64,000 nt of DNA from Candidatus Methylacidiphilales bacterium (GTDB lineage: Bacteria > Verrucomicrobiota > Verrucomicrobiia > Methylacidiphilales > JAAUTS01), in assembly GCA_028713655.1 (NCBI GenBank), contig JAQTNW010000017.1, forward strand, positions 1-64,000, written 5' to 3'. Below the pieces are notes generated by a model. It was given only the letters and a program-made list of their open reading frames with translations. It had not been told where the DNA came from and ran no database searches. This document shows positions 1-7,710 of this stretch, in pieces. Every line of letters starts with the position of its first letter. Position 1 is the first letter of the stretch. The position numbers and the translations under genes are program-made.

Positions 1-113
1 TCGCCTTCCGCATAAAAGCGGCTGATGAACCGCACCTTGGATAGGATGTCCTCGCAGGTGTAGGAAACAAAGTAGAACCGTGCGTCTTTTTGGCGGATTT
101 GGGTGGCGATCAT
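1..113 (-). CDS. Partial gene, N-terminus only; possibly DGQHR-domain protein
   Basis: An open frame on the minus strand starts with ATG at 111-113 and runs out of the left edge, giving about 37 residues (it begins MIATQIRQKDARFYFVSYTC). No stop occurs in the visible part. The opening, with RFYFVSYT followed by a CEDILSKVRFISRFY stretch, reminds me of the start of DGQHR-domain proteins, a family related to DndB of DNA phosphorothioation systems. This rests on memory of the family's N-terminus and the DGQHR motif itself is not in view, so the function is a weak inference. The gene is divergent from the pyrophosphatase gene to its right. Confidence 0.4.
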   Translation of the reverse strand, partial: MIATQIRQKDARFYFVSYTCEDILSKVRFISRFYAEG

Positions 114-386
114 AACAATCTGATAGCATGCACGAGGACGGCGCTACGTCAATGTTTGAGCCAGCCAATTCCGGGAAAAAAGCATGAATTCTCCTGGGTA
201 AGGAGCGGGAAAGTGGTGGAATCGCGGGTGCAAATGCCGCTGTAACTGCCTCATAGTGTTAAAATTTAGCAACAATAATACTAAATTAATATTAATTTAA
301 TTAATAGTTCTTGCATTATAACATAAGTAGCATGTAGTCTATGATCGGAGCAGTAAGTAAAAATTATCAACATCAAATTAAAGAGT
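114..386. other. Divergent intergenic region upstream of the pyrophosphatase gene
   Basis: There is no gene here. About 255-340 is strongly AT-rich and contains TATAAC at 317-322, a possible -10 box without a convincing -35. At 160-235 lie a small hairpin (CTCC at 193-196 with GGAG further on) and a GC-rich stretch with GGGAA, GGTG and CCGCTGTAACTG that loosely recalls the core of a cobalamin riboswitch. The full riboswitch architecture is not present. Confidence 0.4.
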
Positions 387-2897
387 ATGATCCAATCACC
401 CAATTCCCCCCTTCAAAATCGGCACCGCATGTCTCGAATCAGCCTGCTATTGGCCCTTGTCGTTGTCGCATGGCCTTCTGTCAGCCACGCCGCTGACACC
501 GATCTGGCCTTGCCCACCGTGCGAGATGCCATCTTTCACTTTCCCGGTCTGGCGCTGTCGAGCGAACAAATATTGAGCCTTGGCCTGCTGGTATGTCTGT
601 TGGGGGTCGCTTTTGGTGTTTATGAATATCGCAAGCTCAAGGCATTGCCTGCGCACAAGAGCATGCTGGACATCTCAACGTTGATTTACAGCACCTGCCG
701 CACCTACCTCTTTCAGCAGGGCAAGATGCTTCTTGGCCTGGAGATTTTGATTGGCGCCACCATGGCGTATTATTTCGGATTTTTGAAGGGCCTGCCGGGT
801 TCGACGGTCGCGTTGATTTTGATGTGGTCCGTGATCGGCATCCTCGGTTCGTTTTGCGTTGCCTGGTTTGGGATGCTGATCAACAACGTGGCCAACAGCC
901 GCATGGCGTTCGCGGCCCTGCGCGGAAAGTCGCTCGCGGTTTCCGAGATCCCCACCCGATCCGGCATGAGCATCGGCGTGTTGCTCATCAGCGTCGAACT
1001 GTTTGTCATGCTGGTGGTGTTGAAATTTGTCCCTCCGGCGCTGGCGGGCTCGTGTTTCATCGGATTTGCGATCGGCGAGTCGCTTGGCGCCAGCGTTCTG
1101 CGCATCTGCGGCGGTATTTTCACAAAGATCGCCGACATTGGAAGCGACATGATGAAGATTGTTTTTAAAATCAAGGAGGATGATGCGCGCAATCCTGGCG
1201 TGATTGCCGATTGTGCTGGAGACAACGCGGGCGACAGCGTGGGGCCGACCGCCGATGGTTTTGAAACCTACGGGGTGACCGGTGTGGCGCTGATCAGCTT
1301 CATCTGCCTTGCCGTGGCGCCGGCATTTCAATGGCTTTTCATCGTCTGGATTTTCGCGATGCGTATCGTCATGATTCCGAGCGCGTTGATGGCCTGGAAA
1401 TTGAATTCCATGCTGACGCGCGCGACATGTGGCAAGCGGGACCGCTTTGATTTTGAGCACCCCCTGACCAGCCTGGTCTGGCTGACTTCTGTGCTATGCA
1501 TCGGGGTCACGTATGCGGTGAGTTATTTCATGCTTCCGCAGGCGCAGTTTGGAGATTTGTGGCTGAAGCTGGCCACGATCATCACCTGCGGCACGATCGC
1601 GGGGGCTGTGATTCCGGAACTGACACGGGTTTTCACCAGCACCAACAGCGCGCACTGTCATGAGGTTGTGAATGCGAGCAGCGAAGGCGGTGCGGGTCTG
1701 ACGATTTTATCCGGGTTGGTGGCGGGCAATTTTTCCTGTTTTTGGAAGGGGCTGGCCATCTCCTCGATGATGCTGGCGGCTTATGCCACGAGCACCTATG
1801 GACTGGGTGACTTCATGCAATACCCGTCTGTGTTTGCTTTTGGGTTGGTTGCTTTTGGAATGTTGAGCATGGGGCCGGTCACCATCGCGGTGGACAGTTA
1901 CGGGCCGGTGGCCGACAACGCGCAGTCGGTTTTTGAGCTTTCCATGATTGAATCCATTCCAGGTGTGTCGGGGGAAGTGCAAAAGGATTTCGGGTTCGAT
2001 CCTGATTTCATCCTGGGCAAACAGTTGCTGGAGGAGAATGACGGCGCCGGCAACACATTCAAGGCTACAGCCAAGCCGGTGTTGATCGGTACGGCCGTGG
2101 TGGGCGCCGCCACGATGATTTTTTCCTTGATCCTTATGTTGAAGGAGCATCTGCATTGGAAGGACCTCTCGGCTCTGAGCATTGTGGATCCCAAGATCAT
2201 GCTGGGCTTGATCATGGGTGGAGCGGTTGTTTACTGGTTCTGCGGGGCTTCCCGCCAGGCGGTGACGACAGGCTCCTACCGCGCTGTGGATTACATCAAG
2301 CGCAACATCAAGCTTTCCGGGACGGAGAGGGCGTCGGAAAAAGACAGCAATGAAGTGGTGAAGATTTGCACCCGCTATGCCCAATATGGCATGATCAACA
2401 TCTTTGGCGTGGTTTTCTGCCTGGCGCTTGCGTTTGCGTGTTTTGATCCGGTCTTTTTCTGCGGCTACCTGATTTCGATCGCCATTTTCGGCCTTTTCTC
2501 GGCCATCAACATGGCGAATGCCGGCGGGTGCTGGGACAACGCCAAAAAGATCGTTGAAGTGGAGCTCTTTCGCAAGGGCACGGACCTTCATGCTGCAACG
2601 GTCATAGGCGACATTGTGGGCGATCCGTTCAAGGACACCTCCTCGGTTGCGCTCAATCCGATCATCAAATTTACGACTCTATTCGGCATTCTGGCGGTTG
2701 AGATTGCGGTGAATTCCTCCCGATCCCTTTCGTTGGGCCTGGGTTTTGTCTTTTTTGTTGTGGCGCTGTTTTTTGTGATCCGTTCGTTTTACGGCATGAG
2801 GATTTCGACCCTGAGTCCCAAACGGCACATTGCGAATGCGGAAGCGCGCACTGCGGCGTTGGCGGCGGAGGCCGCGAGGGGAATCTCGCCGATTTGA
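387..2897 (+). CDS. hppA: Membrane-bound cation-translocating pyrophosphatase (divergent HppA)
   Basis: This is a polytopic membrane protein of 836 residues that couples PPi hydrolysis to H+ or Na+ export. Family marks are the acidic run DCAGDNAGDSVG (about 275-286), FETYGVTG just after it, and near the C-terminus CWDNAKK and GDIVGDPFKDTSSVALN, which match the Mg-PPi binding loops. The usual DVGADLVGKVE signature reads DIGSDMMKIVF (250-260), one residue short and without its Gly-Lys-Val-Glu end. The GNTT loop that sets K+ dependence reads GNFSCFWKGLA. It is therefore a divergent member and the pumped ion cannot be read off. The first 36 residues contain a signal-like hydrophobic segment ending SVSHAAD; an internal ATG at 429 would start directly at it. 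The gene appears monocistronic. Confidence 0.9.
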   Translation: MIQSPNSPLQNRHRMSRISLLLALVVVAWPSVSHAADTDLALPTVRDAIFHFPGLALSSEQILSLGLLVCLLGVAFGVYEYRKLKALPAHKSMLDISTLIYSTCRTYLFQQGKMLLGLEILIGATMAYYFGFLKGLPGSTVALILMWSVIGILGSFCVAWFGMLINNVANSRMAFAALRGKSLAVSEIPTRSGMSIGVLLISVELFVMLVVLKFVPPALAGSCFIGFAIGESLGASVLRICGGIFTKIADIGSDMMKIVFKIKEDDARNPGVIADCAGDNAGDSVGPTADGFETYGVTGVALISFICLAVAPAFQWLFIVWIFAMRIVMIPSALMAWKLNSMLTRATCGKRDRFDFEHPLTSLVWLTSVLCIGVTYAVSYFMLPQAQFGDLWLKLATIITCGTIAGAVIPELTRVFTSTNSAHCHEVVNASSEGGAGLTILSGLVAGNFSCFWKGLAISSMMLAAYATSTYGLGDFMQYPSVFAFGLVAFGMLSMGPVTIAVDSYGPVADNAQSVFELSMIESIPGVSGEVQKDFGFDPDFILGKQLLEENDGAGNTFKATAKPVLIGTAVVGAATMIFSLILMLKEHLHWKDLSALSIVDPKIMLGLIMGGAVVYWFCGASRQAVTTGSYRAVDYIKRNIKLSGTERASEKDSNEVVKICTRYAQYGMINIFGVVFCLALAFACFDPVFFCGYLISIAIFGLFSAINMANAGGCWDNAKKIVEVELFRKGTDLHAATVIGDIVGDPFKDTSSVALNPIIKFTTLFGILAVEIAVNSSRSLSLGLGFVFFVVALFFVIRSFYGMRISTLSPKRHIANAEARTAALAAEAARGISPI

Positions 2898-2965
2898 CGC
2901 AATTTTGCGACCGTTCTGCTTCGCAAGCTTGCAGCTTGTGAGATAGTCTCTAGTTTTCGATAACG

Positions 2966-3739
2966 ATGAGTGGGTTTGCTGTTGTGGCTTTGATTCTGGC
3001 GGGCGGCGCTGCGGGGTTTGTCAACGCCATTGCCGGCGGCGGCACACTGGTTACATTCCCCACCCTGATCCTGGCCGGCATGAACTCAATCATGGCCAAT
3101 GCCACCAGCACGGTTGCATTGATTTTTGGAATTACCGGCAGTGTGTATGGCTATCGCAGGCAAATTCCGGCGGTGAAATCCTGGTTGGTGGAATTGACAC
3201 CCTGGAGTGTGGTGGGCGGGTTGATTGGGGGCGTATTGCTGACCGTGACGCCGACCCGGATATTTGACTGGCTCGTTCCGTTTTTGATTTTGTTTGCCAC
3301 GCTCCTGTTTATGGCGCAGGGGCTGATTGCCCGGAGGTTTGCGCCGGATGGAAATTTATTCCGGACCCCAGATGGTCGGACGCACGGGGCGGCGATCTTG
3401 TTTCAATTCCTGATCGCGCTGTATGGAGGTTATTTTGGGGCGGGTATTGGGATTCTCATGCTGGCCACATTGGGCTGGATTGGCTTGCGGGACATCAACC
3501 AAATGAACACAGTCAAAACGATTTTGGGCGGGTTGATCAATATCGTGGCAGCCGTTTATTTTGTGTGGAAAGGGTTGGTGGACTGGGGCAATGTGGGCTT
3601 GTTGACACTGGGAGCCTTGCCGGGTTATTACATAGGCTCCGCTTTCGCGCAAAAAATCGCACCCGCGCGGGTCCGGCAATTGATCGTATGGATTGGGCTG
3701 CTTATGACGGCCTGTTTGTTTTATCAACGCTTCAAGTAA
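2966..3739 (+). CDS. TSUP family (TauE/SafE, DUF81) membrane permease
   Basis: The product has 257 residues and about eight hydrophobic segments. It begins with the typical TSUP opening AGGAAGFVNAIAGGGTLVTF and has a second half-repeat, YGGYFGAGIGILMLATLGWI, at about 152-171, the duplicated layout of the family. TSUP proteins move sulfite, sulfonates or other small organic anions across the inner membrane. No sulfur-metabolism gene lies nearby, so the substrate is unknown. It follows the pyrophosphatase gene by 68 bp on the same strand and ends 59 bp before the glycosyltransferase fusion; co-transcription with either is possible but not shown. Confidence 0.85.
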   Translation: MSGFAVVALILAGGAAGFVNAIAGGGTLVTFPTLILAGMNSIMANATSTVALIFGITGSVYGYRRQIPAVKSWLVELTPWSVVGGLIGGVLLTVTPTRIFDWLVPFLILFATLLFMAQGLIARRFAPDGNLFRTPDGRTHGAAILFQFLIALYGGYFGAGIGILMLATLGWIGLRDINQMNTVKTILGGLINIVAAVYFVWKGLVDWGNVGLLTLGALPGYYIGSAFAQKIAPARVRQLIVWIGLLMTACLFYQRFK

Positions 3740-3798
3740 AACAGCTCCACCGCTTCCAATCATGAAATTCCCCATCATCAGAAAGTGAAGGTAAATGT

Positions 3799-5727
3799 TT
3801 GAAGAGCGTCCTTAAGCACATCGAAATTTTGGGCACTCCCGTGGCATGCGCTACCTATGATACGGCTGTGGAAACCATCCGGACTTTGGCGCAGAAGGAA
3901 GCGGCCAGTGCGGTTTGCGCCTGCAACACGCATATTGTCTCGATGGCCCGCCATGATCGGAAGTTCGGGCGGGTTATGCGCAGTTTCGACCTCATTTTGC
4001 CGGATGGGATGCCGCTGATTTGGGAAATGAACCGCCGCAGCGCCGGTCTGAAGGATCGTGTTTACGGCCCCTATCTTATGCGCCGTGCATTGCAATTGCT
4101 TGGACCGCCGTGGAAACATTTCTTTTTTGGGGGTACGGAAGAGTGCCTGCGGGATTTGGAGGTCCAAGCGCGCCTGCTGTGCCCGAACTTGAAACTCGCA
4201 GGGTCATATTCCCCTCCCTTCCGTCCCTGGACAGAGCTGGATGAGGATGAGTTTGCGCGGATTATCGCAGAAAACGATCCTGATTTTATATGGGTCGCAT
4301 TGGGGGGGGAGCGCCAGGAGCGCTGGATCAGCCGGAATTTGCATCGTTACAGGCGCGGAGTTTTCCTGGCCGTTGGTGATGCGTTCGAATTGCTGGCCCG
4401 TCGCCGTTCCTTTGCGCCCGCCTGGCTGCAACGGATTGGACTAACATGGCTCTACCGCTTGATTCAGGAACCCAAGCGCTTGTGGTTGCGCTATTTGAAG
4501 TTTAACACGCTGTTTCTGTATTATCTCCTGCGGGATGGAGTTCTGAAAAAGAGGGGATTACCAGACCTTGCGCCCGCAGATGTCGGAGCCGCGCCTGTCC
4601 GGATTGCATTCATCGGTTGCCGGGGTGTGCCGGCGCGTTATTCGGGTTTTGAAACCCTGGTGGAGCAACTGGGGGCTCGTCTGGCGAAGCGCGGATATGA
4701 CGTAACGGTTTATAACCGGGACCCCTATTACGACGGAAGGCGGAATGAATGGAGGGGGATGAAAATTGTCTGGCTGCCCACCGTGCCGACCAAAAGCCTG
4801 GACACCATCGTGCACACTTTTTTTTCAATCGTGCATGCTTTGTTTTGCGGATATGACTGGATTTATATCTGCGGTGTGGGCAATGCGCCGCTGGTGAAGA
4901 TCTCCAAGTTATTCGGCTGCTCCCGCTTGATCATTAATGTGGACGGGGCCGATTTTCGCCGCGCGAAATGGAATGGATTTGCCCGCTGGTGGTTGAAATG
5001 GAGCGAACGAAAAGCGGTCAAGCTGGCTGACGTGTTGATAGCTGACAATCATGAAATTGTGAAGCGTTACCAAACGGACTATCAATTCAAGCCGCGCTAT
5101 GTTTCGTACGGGGCAATAACGGCGCAGCCGGAAGTGCGGGCGGGGGAGTTGGAGCGGTGGGGGCTCAAGTCCCGTGAGTACATTCTTTACGTTTCACGCC
5201 TGACGCCCGAAAACGAACCCGACTTGCTTCTTGAGGCCTATGCGTTGGCGGGCGGCCTGCCGCCTCTTGTGATCGCCGGTTCGGCGGGTTATGAACGCAG
5301 CTATTACAAGAGGTTGAAGAGGATGGCCGGTGAGCGCGTTGTTTTTACCGGATCACGCTACGGGGACGTGTATGCCGAGCTCAGCCAGCATTCGCTCTTT
5401 TTTGTGATGCCCGCGGCCATCGAGGCCACCCGCCTGGTGTTACTGGACCAAATGGGATTTGGCGCCGCAATTCTCTATCGTGACGTTCCTGCCACGCGCG
5501 AGGTCGTGGGGGAAACCGGAGTGCCATTTGGTTTCGGCGCCAGTGACAGGGCGATGCTCCTGGAGGCTTTGGCTGGTAAAATGCGGGAGTTGGCCGCACA
5601 TCCGGTTGATTGCCTTGAAATCGGGGCTGCGGCCCGCGCGCGTGCATCGGAGCTTTTTGACTGGGAGCGGGTGGCGGATGAATATGAGGAAATTTTTCGC
5701 CACCAGAAACCCGGTCCTGTGGGATGA
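3799..5727 (+). CDS. Bifunctional glycosyltransferase: WecG/TagA/CpsF domain fused to a GT4/DUF1972-type domain
   Basis: The 642-residue protein has two transferase domains. Residues 1-245 match the WecG/TagA/CpsF family: NTHIVSMARHDRKFG, then LPDGMPLIW with the probable catalytic Asp, then WVALGGERQERWI and AVGDAFELLA. Residues from about 268 start a new Rossmann fold with RIAFIGCRGVPARYSGFETL, the signature of DUF1972/RgpA-like rhamnosyltransferases, and continue with a GT-B C-terminal half (YILYVSRLTPENEPDLLLEA). Such enzymes normally act one after the other in building surface polysaccharide on a lipid carrier, so the fusion would join two sequential steps. The start is TTG at 3799 with AAGGT about 6 nt upstream; the nearby ATG at 3795 is out of frame. 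The stop overlaps the next gene by 4 bp (ATGA). Confidence 0.88.
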   Translation: MKSVLKHIEILGTPVACATYDTAVETIRTLAQKEAASAVCACNTHIVSMARHDRKFGRVMRSFDLILPDGMPLIWEMNRRSAGLKDRVYGPYLMRRALQLLGPPWKHFFFGGTEECLRDLEVQARLLCPNLKLAGSYSPPFRPWTELDEDEFARIIAENDPDFIWVALGGERQERWISRNLHRYRRGVFLAVGDAFELLARRRSFAPAWLQRIGLTWLYRLIQEPKRLWLRYLKFNTLFLYYLLRDGVLKKRGLPDLAPADVGAAPVRIAFIGCRGVPARYSGFETLVEQLGARLAKRGYDVTVYNRDPYYDGRRNEWRGMKIVWLPTVPTKSLDTIVHTFFSIVHALFCGYDWIYICGVGNAPLVKISKLFGCSRLIINVDGADFRRAKWNGFARWWLKWSERKAVKLADVLIADNHEIVKRYQTDYQFKPRYVSYGAITAQPEVRAGELERWGLKSREYILYVSRLTPENEPDLLLEAYALAGGLPPLVIAGSAGYERSYYKRLKRMAGERVVFTGSRYGDVYAELSQHSLFFVMPAAIEATRLVLLDQMGFGAAILYRDVPATREVVGETGVPFGFGASDRAMLLEALAGKMRELAAHPVDCLEIGAAARARASELFDWERVADEYEEIFRHQKPGPVG

Positions 5728-6566
5728 AATTTTCCATTATTACTCCCAGCCTGAACCAGGGCCGCTTTCTGGGCGAATGCCTGGATTCAGTGCGTGCGCA
5801 GCGGGTTTCAAAACCCGAAGGCTGCCTGGAAGTTGAACACATTGTGGCGGACGGCGGATCGACGGATGAATCGTTGCCGCTGTTGAAAAGTTGTCCGGAT
5901 GTGACTTGGATTTCCGAGCCGGATGGGGGGCAGTCCGATGCCATCAACAAGGGTTTGAAACTTTCGAACGGGGAGATTCTGGCTTATTTGTGTGCGGATG
6001 ATTTCTATGAACCCGGAGCTTTGGCCGCGGTGGAACGGGCCTTTGCGGCGCATCCCGAAGCCGATGTGGTTTACGGCGATTATTACTTTATGGAAGGGGC
6101 TTCCCGTTGGAAACGTTTGAAGCGCGCCGGGGTGTTTTCGGTCAAACGGCTGAGAAAGGGAAATTTTTTGGGCCAACCTTCGGTTTTTTGGCGGCGCCGA
6201 GTTTATGAAAAATTCGGGGGATTTGATGCAGGCCTGAAATATTGCATGGATCATGAGTTCTGGCTGCGCATATGTGGAGCAAGTACCTGGCACTATTTGC
6301 AAGAACCTTTGGCAATCTGCCGTCTGCATCTGGACTCCAAGACGAGTTCCCAACTGGTGGCGATGTGGGATGAGGCCGCAGTCATGGGTGAACGTTATGG
6401 TGTCGAGCCCGCGCTTAAACGCCAGGCATGTCGGATGCGGATGGGCGGACAGTGGTATTATTGGGCTAAACGTCGGCTTTTTGAATGGATCGGGAAACGG
6501 ATTCAAAGCCGAGCAAAGAAGAATTTTTTACAGGAAAGACGCGAAGATCGGAAGGCTGATGACTAA
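5724..6566 (+). CDS. GT2-family glycosyltransferase
   Basis: The 280-residue GT-A fold transferase opens with KFSIITPSLNQGRFLGECLD, the nucleotide-sugar binding start of family GT2. It has HIVADGGSTDES at about 37-48 and a metal-binding acidic motif LCADDFYEPGA at about 93. MDHEFWLRICGAS (about 176) is the usual acceptor-side segment containing the catalytic acid. The C-terminus is basic. The gene overlaps the upstream glycosyltransferase fusion by 4 bp, so the two are almost certainly translated together in the same surface-glycan pathway. The sugar it adds cannot be read from sequence. Confidence 0.88.
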   Translation: MKFSIITPSLNQGRFLGECLDSVRAQRVSKPEGCLEVEHIVADGGSTDESLPLLKSCPDVTWISEPDGGQSDAINKGLKLSNGEILAYLCADDFYEPGALAAVERAFAAHPEADVVYGDYYFMEGASRWKRLKRAGVFSVKRLRKGNFLGQPSVFWRRRVYEKFGGFDAGLKYCMDHEFWLRICGASTWHYLQEPLAICRLHLDSKTSSQLVAMWDEAAVMGERYGVEPALKRQACRMRMGGQWYYWAKRRLFEWIGKRIQSRAKKNFLQERREDRKADD

Positions 6567-6611
6567 AACAAACCTAAAACTTTTGCGACTGCTTGCTGGA
6601 AAATAAACACC

Positions 6612-7709
6612 ATGACCCGGACGGAATATTATCTCATCCTGAACAGCCTGCGTCTTATCGGGCCCGTACGCGTCCGACGACTGCTGGATGCGTTTGGCTC
6701 TGTTGAAAACGTTTTTTCACAAAGCACCCGCGCACTGGCGTCAGTGGATGGGATTGGCAAGGCGGCCGCGGAATCCATCAAAAACTGGGAAAATGTTTTC
6801 AATCCGGAGGAGGAGTTGAACCGGGCCGGGGAACTGGGCGTGCAGGTCATTGACCGCGAAGATCCTGCGTATCCCGCACAACTGCTGGAAATTTATGACC
6901 CGCCGCTGGTGCTTTATTACAAGGGAGACCTCGAAGCCGCGAAACGCCGGGGCGTGGCCGTCGTCGGTGCCCGGCATACCTCGCATTACGGCCTCGAGAC
7001 GGCCAAAAAGCTGGCCTATCAAATCGCGTATGCGGGCTTGACTATAAACAGCGGGCTGGCCCGTGGCATCGACACCGCAGCCCATCAGGCCGCGCTGGCG
7101 GCGAAAGGCCGCACGATCGCTGTGCTGGGGTGTTCGCTGGATTTGATGTATCCGCCGGAAAACCGGGCGCTTGCGGAGGCAATTGTGGAAAAAGGCGGCC
7201 TGCTCCTTTCGGAGTTCCCCTTCGGCACGCCTCCCGACAAGCAGACGTTTCCCATGCGCAACCGGGTTGTCAGTGGCTTGAGCGGCGGGGTTCTGGTCGT
7301 TGAGGCTGGGGAAAGCAGTGGCGCGTTGATCACGGCGCGGATGGCCCTCGATCAAGGACGGCTGGTGTTTGCCGTGCCGGGGCGGATTGACAATCCGCAG
7401 GCCAAGGGCTGCCATCGTCTGATCAAGGACGGGGCCAAATTGGTTGAAGGAGTGGAGGACGTCTTGGCCGAGTTTGAATTTTTATTCCCAAAGAATGCAC
7501 TGGCCGAGCCCAGAAAGGCCGCTCCGGCGGATCTTTCGAGCGAAGAAAAGCAGCTTTTTGAACTGTTGACGACGGAGGAAGTCCATCTGGATGAACTGAT
7601 TAGAAAATGCGGGTTGCCATCCTCAACCGTGTCCTCTACGTTGCTCCGCTTGGAAATGAGGAAGCTGGTCCGCCAGCTTCCAGGCAAATATTTTATCAAG
7701 ACGGATTGA
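6612..7709 (+). CDS. dprA: DNA-processing protein DprA
   Basis: The 365-residue protein has the three-part DprA layout. A helix-hairpin-helix region lies at about 1-65, a Rossmann fold at 90-290, and a winged-helix domain at the end (from about 310, EKQLFELLTTEEVHLDELI). The Rossmann core shows GVAVVGARHTSHYG, SGLARGIDTAAHQAAL and FPMRNRVVSGLSGGVLVVEA, all family hallmarks. DprA protects incoming single-stranded DNA and loads RecA during transformation. It stands directly before a type IA topoisomerase gene (1 bp gap), the classic dprA-topA arrangement, and the same window carries comEC, cinA and recA. The start is ATG at 6612. Confidence 0.95.
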   Translation: MTRTEYYLILNSLRLIGPVRVRRLLDAFGSVENVFSQSTRALASVDGIGKAAAESIKNWENVFNPEEELNRAGELGVQVIDREDPAYPAQLLEIYDPPLVLYYKGDLEAAKRRGVAVVGARHTSHYGLETAKKLAYQIAYAGLTINSGLARGIDTAAHQAALAAKGRTIAVLGCSLDLMYPPENRALAEAIVEKGGLLLSEFPFGTPPDKQTFPMRNRVVSGLSGGVLVVEAGESSGALITARMALDQGRLVFAVPGRIDNPQAKGCHRLIKDGAKLVEGVEDVLAEFEFLFPKNALAEPRKAAPADLSSEEKQLFELLTTEEVHLDELIRKCGLPSSTVSSTLLRLEMRKLVRQLPGKYFIKTD

Positions 7710-7710
7710 A

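Noticed and set aside
675-1460. Long minus-strand frame inside the pyrophosphatase gene
   Set aside because: It is the antisense shadow of a strong membrane-protein gene, with a low-complexity His/Arg/Asp-rich translation and no family match.
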